NCBI RefSeq assembly: GCF_000013005.1
Contig: NC_007722.1
Coordinates: forward strand, 1,617,501 to 1,681,500
Length of the DNA stretch: 64,000 bases
Reading direction: 5' to 3'
DNA from: Erythrobacter litoralis HTCC2594
GTDB taxonomy: Bacteria > Pseudomonadota > Alphaproteobacteria > Sphingomonadales > Sphingomonadaceae
Below the pieces are notes generated by a model. The model was given only the letters and a program-made list of their open reading frames with translations, was not told the DNA's origin and searched no databases. Made by a program: the position numbers and the translations under genes. This document shows, piece after piece, positions 60,005 to 64,000 of this stretch; within the stretch, counting starts at the first letter, position 1; every line of letters starts with the position of its first letter.

Positions 60005-60538
60005 TTACTTCTTCTTCCCTTCCTTGCGGAAGACATATTCGCCCTGGTACTTGATGCCCTTGCCCTTGTACGGCTCGGGCTTGCGCCACTGGCGGATTTC
60101 GGCGGCAAGCTGGCCGACGGCCTGCTTGTCGATGCCGGAAATGATCACGGTCGTCTGGTCCGGGGTCTTCACTTCGAGACCTTCCGGAACAGCGATGTCG
60201 ACATCGTGGCTGTAGCCGAGCTGCAGCTTGAGCGTCTTGCCCTGCGCCTGCGCACGATAACCGACGCCCGAGATTTCCAGCGTCTTGGAAAAGCCTTCGG
60301 TCACGCCTTCGACCAGGTTGGACACCAGCGTGCGCTGCATGCCCCAATAGGAGCGCGCCTTCTGCGTGTCGTTGGCCGGGTTCACCGCGATCTCGTCACC
60401 CTCGATCTTGTAATCGATGAGATCCGAAAGACCCAGGGACAGAGTGCCCTTGGGACCTTTCACGGTCAGCGTGCCGTTGTCGATCTTGGCCTCGACCCCG
60501 CTCGGGATCGCCACGGCCCTCTTGCCGATGCGGCTCAT
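60005..60538 (-). CDS. rplF: Ribosomal protein L6
   Basis: A 177-residue uL6. [19 protein letters not shown] begins the first domain, [20 protein letters not shown] and [22 protein letters not shown] end the second. It binds near the sarcin-ricin loop. Its ATG overlaps the rpsH stop by one base (TGATG). Confidence 0.98.
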
Positions 60539-60933
60539 CAGAACACCTCCGCCAGCACTTCGCCGCCGACATTCTGGGTGCGCGCTTCGTTGTCCGAAAG
60601 CACGCCCTTGGGCGTCGAGACGATGGTGATGCCGAGGCCGTTGCGGACTGTCGGAAGTTCTTTCGAACCCGAGTAGATCCGGCGACCCGGCTTGGAGACG
60701 CGGGCGACATGCTTGATCGCAGGCTCACCCTCGAAATATTTCAGTTCGATCCGCAGCGCGGCGTGCTTGCCCGAAGCGTCTTCGCTGTAGCCACGGATGT
60801 AGCCTTCGCGCTGGAGCACTTCGAGAACGTTGGCACGCAGCTTGGAAGCGGGCGAAAGGACGCTGTCCTTCTTCGCCTGCTGGCCGTTGCGGATGCGGGT
60901 GAGCATATCACCCAGGGGATCGGTCATAGCCAT
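60538..60933 (-). CDS. rpsH: Ribosomal protein S8
   Basis: A 131-residue uS8. [32 protein letters not shown] and [20 protein letters not shown] are signatures. In E. coli S8 represses this operon by binding near rplE; no similar site was established here. Confidence 0.98.
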   Translation of the reverse strand: MAMTDPLGDMLTRIRNGQQAKKDSVLSPASKLRANVLEVLQREGYIRGYSEDASGKHAALRIELKYFEGEPAIKHVARVSKPGRRIYSGSKELPTVRNGLGITIVSTPKGVLSDNEARTQNVGGEVLAEVF

Positions 60934-60944
60934 CTATCGATTCC

Positions 60945-61250
60945 TCACCAGCTCGACTTGGTCAGGCCCGGAATCAGGCCCTTGTTGCCGAGGTCGCGCA
61001 GTTCGATGCGGTTGATGCCGAACTTGCGATAATAGCCGCGCGGGCGGCCGGTGGTGGCGCAGCGGTTGCGCACGCGGGTCGGGTTCGCGTTGCGCGGGAT
61101 TTCCGCCATCTTCAGGCGCGCGATGAGACGCTCGGTTTCGTCGAGCGACTTGTCGTTCGCGATCGCCTTCAGCTTCTCGTACTTGGCAGCATATTGCTTG
61201 ACGAGCTTCTTGCGCTTTTCGTTCTTATTGATCGAACTCAGTTTCGCCAT
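60945..61250 (-). CDS. rpsN: Ribosomal protein S14 (long, zinc-free form)
   Basis: A 101-residue uS14 without CxxC motifs, so of the zinc-independent type. [13 protein letters not shown] [22 protein letters not shown] and [22 protein letters not shown] end the protein as usual. It lies 26 bases after rplE. Confidence 0.97.
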   Translation of the reverse strand: MAKLSSINKNEKRKKLVKQYAAKYEKLKAIANDKSLDETERLIARLKMAEIPRNANPTRVRNRCATTGRPRGYYRKFGINRIELRDLGNKGLIPGLTKSSW

Positions 61251-61276
61251 TGGACTTAAGTTCCTCTGTTAGCGGC

Positions 61277-61855
61277 TCACGCCGCTTCCTTCTCTGCAGA
61301 CGCTTCCGCCGGGAACGGGAAACCGAACAGGCGCAGCAATTCGCGCGCTTCTTCGTCCGTTTTGGCAGTGGTCGTCACGATGATATCCATGCCCCGGACC
61401 TTCTCGATCTTGTCGTAGGAGATTTCCGGGAAGATGATCTGTTCCTTCAGGCCCATGGCATAGTTGCCACGACCGTCGAACGACTTGGCGTTGAGACCAC
61501 GGAAGTCGCGGATACGCGGCATCGCGATGGTCACCAGGCGATCGAGGAATTCGAACATCCGGTCGCGCCGCAAGGTGACCTTGCAACCGATCGGCATGCC
61601 TTCGCGCAGCTTGAACTGTGCGATCGACTTCTTGGCCTTGGTGATAACCGGCTTCTGGCCGGCGATCAGTGCCATTTCCTCGGCAGCGGTCTGGACTTTC
61701 TTCTTGTCCTGGCTCGCTTCGCCCACACCCATATTGAGCGTGATCTTCTCGAGGCGCGGCACTTCGAGACGATTCTTGTAACCGAACTTCTCGGTCATCG
61801 CCTTGACGATTTCGTTCTCGTACCGGGCTTTCATACGAGGGGTATAATCAGCCAT
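61277..61855 (-). CDS. rplE: Ribosomal protein L5
   Basis: A 192-residue uL5. [41 protein letters not shown], and [20 protein letters not shown] with the C-terminal [20 protein letters not shown] are signatures. It links 5S rRNA to the central protuberance. ATG 61855 overlaps the rplX stop by 8 nt; the ORF upstream of it is not conserved. Confidence 0.98.
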   Translation of the reverse strand: MADYTPRMKARYENEIVKAMTEKFGYKNRLEVPRLEKITLNMGVGEASQDKKKVQTAAEEMALIAGQKPVITKAKKSIAQFKLREGMPIGCKVTLRRDRMFEFLDRLVTIAMPRIRDFRGLNAKSFDGRGNYAMGLKEQIIFPEISYDKIEKVRGMDIIVTTTAKTDEEARELLRLFGFPFPAEASAEKEAA

Positions 61856-62168
61856 CGATGGTCTCCCCACTCTTCACGGCAACGCGCACCTTCTTGCCGT
61901 CCTTCTCTTCGATCCGGACGCGGGTGGGCTTGCCATCCTTCGGGTCAGCCACGGCAACCTTGGCGATGTGCATCGGCGCTTCGTAGCGGTCGATGCCACC
62001 CTGCGGGTTTTCCTGGCTCGGCTTGCGGTGACGCGCGATCATGTTGACGCCTTCGACGACGACCTTGCCTTCTTTCGGCATGACCTTCGCGACGGTGCCG
62101 GTCTTGCCCTTGTCCTTACCGGACAGGACGACGACGCTGTCACCCTTCTTGATCTTTGCGGACGCCAT
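61848..62168 (-). CDS. rplX: Ribosomal protein L24
   Basis: A 106-residue uL24. [21 protein letters not shown] is the KOW motif, then [21 protein letters not shown] and the C-terminal [19 protein letters not shown]. It starts 50S assembly. ATG 62168 forms TGATG with the rplN stop; a GTG one codon upstream is an alternative. Confidence 0.97.
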   Translation of the reverse strand: MASAKIKKGDSVVVLSGKDKGKTGTVAKVMPKEGKVVVEGVNMIARHRKPSQENPQGGIDRYEAPMHIAKVAVADPKDGKPTRVRIEEKDGKKVRVAVKSGETIDG

Positions 62169-62536
62169 CACAGCACCTCCGGAGCAAGCGAGATGATCTT
62201 CATGAAACCGCGGCCGCGCAGTTCGCGGACGACCGGGCCGAAGATACGGGTGCCGATCGGCTCTTCGTTCTTGCTGACAAGCACGGCGGCATTGCTGTCG
62301 AAGCGGATCACGCTACCGTCTGGGCGGCGGACATCCTTCTTCGTGCGCACGATGACGGCGCGATGGACATCGCCCTTCTTCACCTTGGCGCGCGGCTGGG
62401 CTTCCTTGACGGAAACCACGATCACGTCCCCGACACTCGCGGTGCGGCGCTTCGACCCGCCCAGTACCTTGATGCACTGGACGCGCTTTGCGCCGCTGTT
62501 GTCCGCGACGTCGAGATTGGATTGCATCTGGATCAT
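62168..62536 (-). CDS. rplN: Ribosomal protein L14
   Basis: A 122-residue uL14. [20 protein letters not shown] and [23 protein letters not shown] are nearly invariant in the family. It forms part of the subunit interface. It follows rpsQ after 85 bases, the largest gap in this part of the operon; nothing is seen in the gap. Confidence 0.98.
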   Translation of the reverse strand: MIQMQSNLDVADNSGAKRVQCIKVLGGSKRRTASVGDVIVVSVKEAQPRAKVKKGDVHRAVIVRTKKDVRRPDGSVIRFDSNAAVLVSKNEEPIGTRIFGPVVRELRGRGFMKIISLAPEVL

Positions 62537-62621
62537 CGATCCGGTTCCTTCTCTTGGCTTGCCGAGACACCCAAATCGCCACTTCTACTGTTGGCGGGGG
62601 CCCGGCAGTTCCTACGTCTGA

Positions 62622-62924
62622 TTACTCGGCACCACCGGGGGTGGCTTCGGCCACATCGAGATCCGCCTCGATCGCCTGCGTTCCGCCCGCAACGACGCGG
62701 TCTTTCACGGCCCAGGTTTTCGTCTTCGAGATCGGCTTGGTCTCTTCGATGCGGACGACGTCGCCCAGCGTGTATTCGTTCTTCTCGTCGTGAGCGTGAT
62801 ACTTCTTCGAACGACGGATGATCTTCCCGTAGAGCGGGTGCTTCACCTTGCGTTCGACCAGCACGGTCACGGTCTTGTCGGTCTTGTCGGAGGTGACAGT
62901 CCCGATCAGGATACGTTTCGGCAT
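62622..62924 (-). CDS. rpsQ: Ribosomal protein S17
   Basis: A 100-residue uS17. [18 protein letters not shown] and [18 protein letters not shown] with [18 protein letters not shown] cover the OB-fold core. The last 20 residues ([15 protein letters not shown] end) are an acidic extension beyond the E. coli protein. Confidence 0.97.
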   Translation of the reverse strand: MPKRILIGTVTSDKTDKTVTVLVERKVKHPLYGKIIRRSKKYHAHDEKNEYTLGDVVRIEETKPISKTKTWAVKDRVVAGGTQAIEADLDVAEATPGGAE

Positions 62925-62935
62925 TGTCTAACTCC

Positions 62936-63142
62936 TCAAGCTTTCGCCGCGGATGCGGCACGCTCGTTCTGAAGCGTCTTGATCTGGGCGATCGAGCGGC
63001 GGACTTCGCGGATGCGAGCCGGTGCTTCGAGCTGGTTCGTGGCAGCCTGGAAGCGCAGGTTGAACTGCTCTTTCTTCAGCTGGACGAGCTCTTCGGCGAG
63101 CTGGTCGTCGCTCTTCTGACGCAGGTCTTCGACTTTGGCCAT
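62936..63142 (-). CDS. rpmC: Ribosomal protein L29
   Basis: A 68-residue uL29 of two helices: [20 protein letters not shown] and [20 protein letters not shown], then [11 protein letters not shown]. It sits at the tunnel exit where trigger factor and SRP bind. Its ATG shares a base with the rplP stop (TGATG). Confidence 0.97.
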   Translation of the reverse strand: MAKVEDLRQKSDDQLAEELVQLKKEQFNLRFQAATNQLEAPARIREVRRSIAQIKTLQNERAASAAKA

Positions 63143-63576
63143 CAGTTGCCTCCCAGGTGCGAGGTGTCACCGAAGCGGGCGACGACCTTGGTCTTGACGG
63201 GCAGCTTCATCGCAGCACGCTCGAAAGCGGATGCGGCGAGCGGACCCGGCACACCGTCGAGTTCGAACAGGATGCGGCCCGGCTTCACGCGGGCAGCCCA
63301 ATATTCGACCGAGCCCTTGCCCTTACCCTGACGGACTTCGGCAGGCTTCTTCGATACCGGCACATCGGGAAACACGCGGATCCAGAGACGACCCTGACGC
63401 TTGATGTGGCGGGTGATGGCACGACGCGCGGCTTCGATCTGGCGCGCGGTAACGCGCTCGGGTTCGAGAGCCTTGAGGCCGTAGGAGCCGAAATTCAGCG
63501 TGGTGCCACCCTTGGCATCACCCTTGATCCGGCCCTTGAAGGCCTTGCGGTACTTGGTTTTCTTCGGTTGCAGCAT
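63142..63576 (-). CDS. rplP: Ribosomal protein L16
   Basis: A 144-residue uL16. [31 protein letters not shown] [20 protein letters not shown] and [20 protein letters not shown] are signatures. It lies near the A-site tRNA. It is 21 bases after rpsC. Confidence 0.98.
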   Translation of the reverse strand: MLQPKKTKYRKAFKGRIKGDAKGGTTLNFGSYGLKALEPERVTARQIEAARRAITRHIKRQGRLWIRVFPDVPVSKKPAEVRQGKGKGSVEYWAARVKPGRILFELDGVPGPLAASAFERAAMKLPVKTKVVARFGDTSHLGGN

Positions 63577-63597
63577 TGTCTGTCTCTATCTCTGCAA

Positions 63598-64000
63598 TCA
63601 GCGAGCCGGACGCACGCCGGAAGTCTGAGCTTCCATCATGAGGCGGTCCTGTGCGGTCGGGTCATGGCCGAGGATCTCGCCCTTGAAGACCCACACCTTG
63701 ATGCCGATGATTCCGTATGCGGTCAGCGCTTCGGCTTCGGCATAGTCGATGTTGGCGCGCAGCGTGTGGAGCGGAACGCGGCCTTCGCGATACTGCTCGA
63801 CACGGGCGATTTCGGCACCGCCCAGGCGGCCGCCGCAGACGATCTTGATACCTTCGGCACCCAGACGCATGGCAGACTGCATGGCGCGCTTCATCGCACG
63901 GCGGAAAGCGACACGGCGGATCAGCTGGTCGGCAATGCCCTGGGCGACGAGCTTGGCGTCGATTTCCGGCTTGCGGATCTCGACGATGTTAAGCTTCACT
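63598..64000 (-). CDS. rpsC: Ribosomal protein S3, C-terminal part (5' end outside window)
   Basis: About 134 residues are present; the frame is open at the right edge. [21 protein letters not shown] is the end of the KH domain, [21 protein letters not shown] and [20 protein letters not shown], then ADIDYA-like [20 protein letters not shown] form the C-terminal domain. It shapes the mRNA entry tunnel of the 30S subunit. Confidence 0.97.

Overview
The window is GC-rich chromosomal DNA of an alphaproteobacterium, most likely order Sphingomonadales and family Erythrobacteraceae. This rests on the high-GC codon use, a GTTC-N7-GTTC LexA-type box in front of uvrA, the mdh/sucD/sucA/odhB/lpdA cluster, dispersed palindromes that I recall from this order, and an S10/spc/alpha ribosomal operon that carries adk. 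No database search was possible; every name rests on reading motifs and gene order.

Layout. 1-8045: housekeeping and redox genes (end of a MOSC protein, amino-acid permease, glycine-zipper protein, a coupled SDR/cytochrome b/molybdopterin oxidoreductase operon, cyclopropane-fatty-acid synthase family enzyme, argG). 8046-9021: a long non-coding stretch rich in hairpins and ending in a terminator-like stem. 9022-11746: RlpA-type lipoprotein-like hydrolase, CHRD protein, zinc ribbon, and an HTH protein with repeat DNA inside its frame. 11747-15660: an AT-richer accessory island with an OLD-family ATPase/TOPRIM nuclease gene and a small WYL-like partner. An IS3-family element (IS407-like) with clear ends and a 4-bp target duplication splits this pair. 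The island abuts a duplicated, diverged uvrA 3' end. 15663-27451: uvrA, two GGDEF proteins' worth of signalling (one here, one at 34 kb), cell-wall hydrolases, an M3 peptidase and conserved unknowns.

27502-32375 is a complete vitamin B12 uptake operon (btuB-btuF-btuC-btuD, each pair overlapping by 4 nt) led by a cobalamin riboswitch plus a hairpin that covers the btuB ribosome binding site. 36475-44944 is the TCA-cycle cluster mdh, unknown secreted protein, sucD, (GIY-YIG mobile unit), sucA, odhB, lpdA. Two palindromic repeat elements have entered it and appear to supply the ribosome binding sites of sucA and lpdA. 44960-51896: VOC protein, amidase, PepSY protein with membrane partner, TRIC-family channel, two Arg/Tyr-rich secreted paralogues and a serine hydrolase.

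51921-64000 is the ribosomal protein operon on the minus strand, from rpsC (cut by the window end) to rplQ and its terminator. It has two unusual passengers: a 91-residue protein translationally coupled to rpmD, and a secreted SRPBCC protein between adk and rpsM.

The best candidates for something not well described are (i) the OLD nuclease + WYL-like two-gene unit, a possible anti-phage system whose intact reading frame can be rebuilt exactly by removing the IS, and (ii) the ~410-bp GIY-YIG gene bounded by ~40-bp inverted palindromic arms, which looks like a minimal mobile unit.
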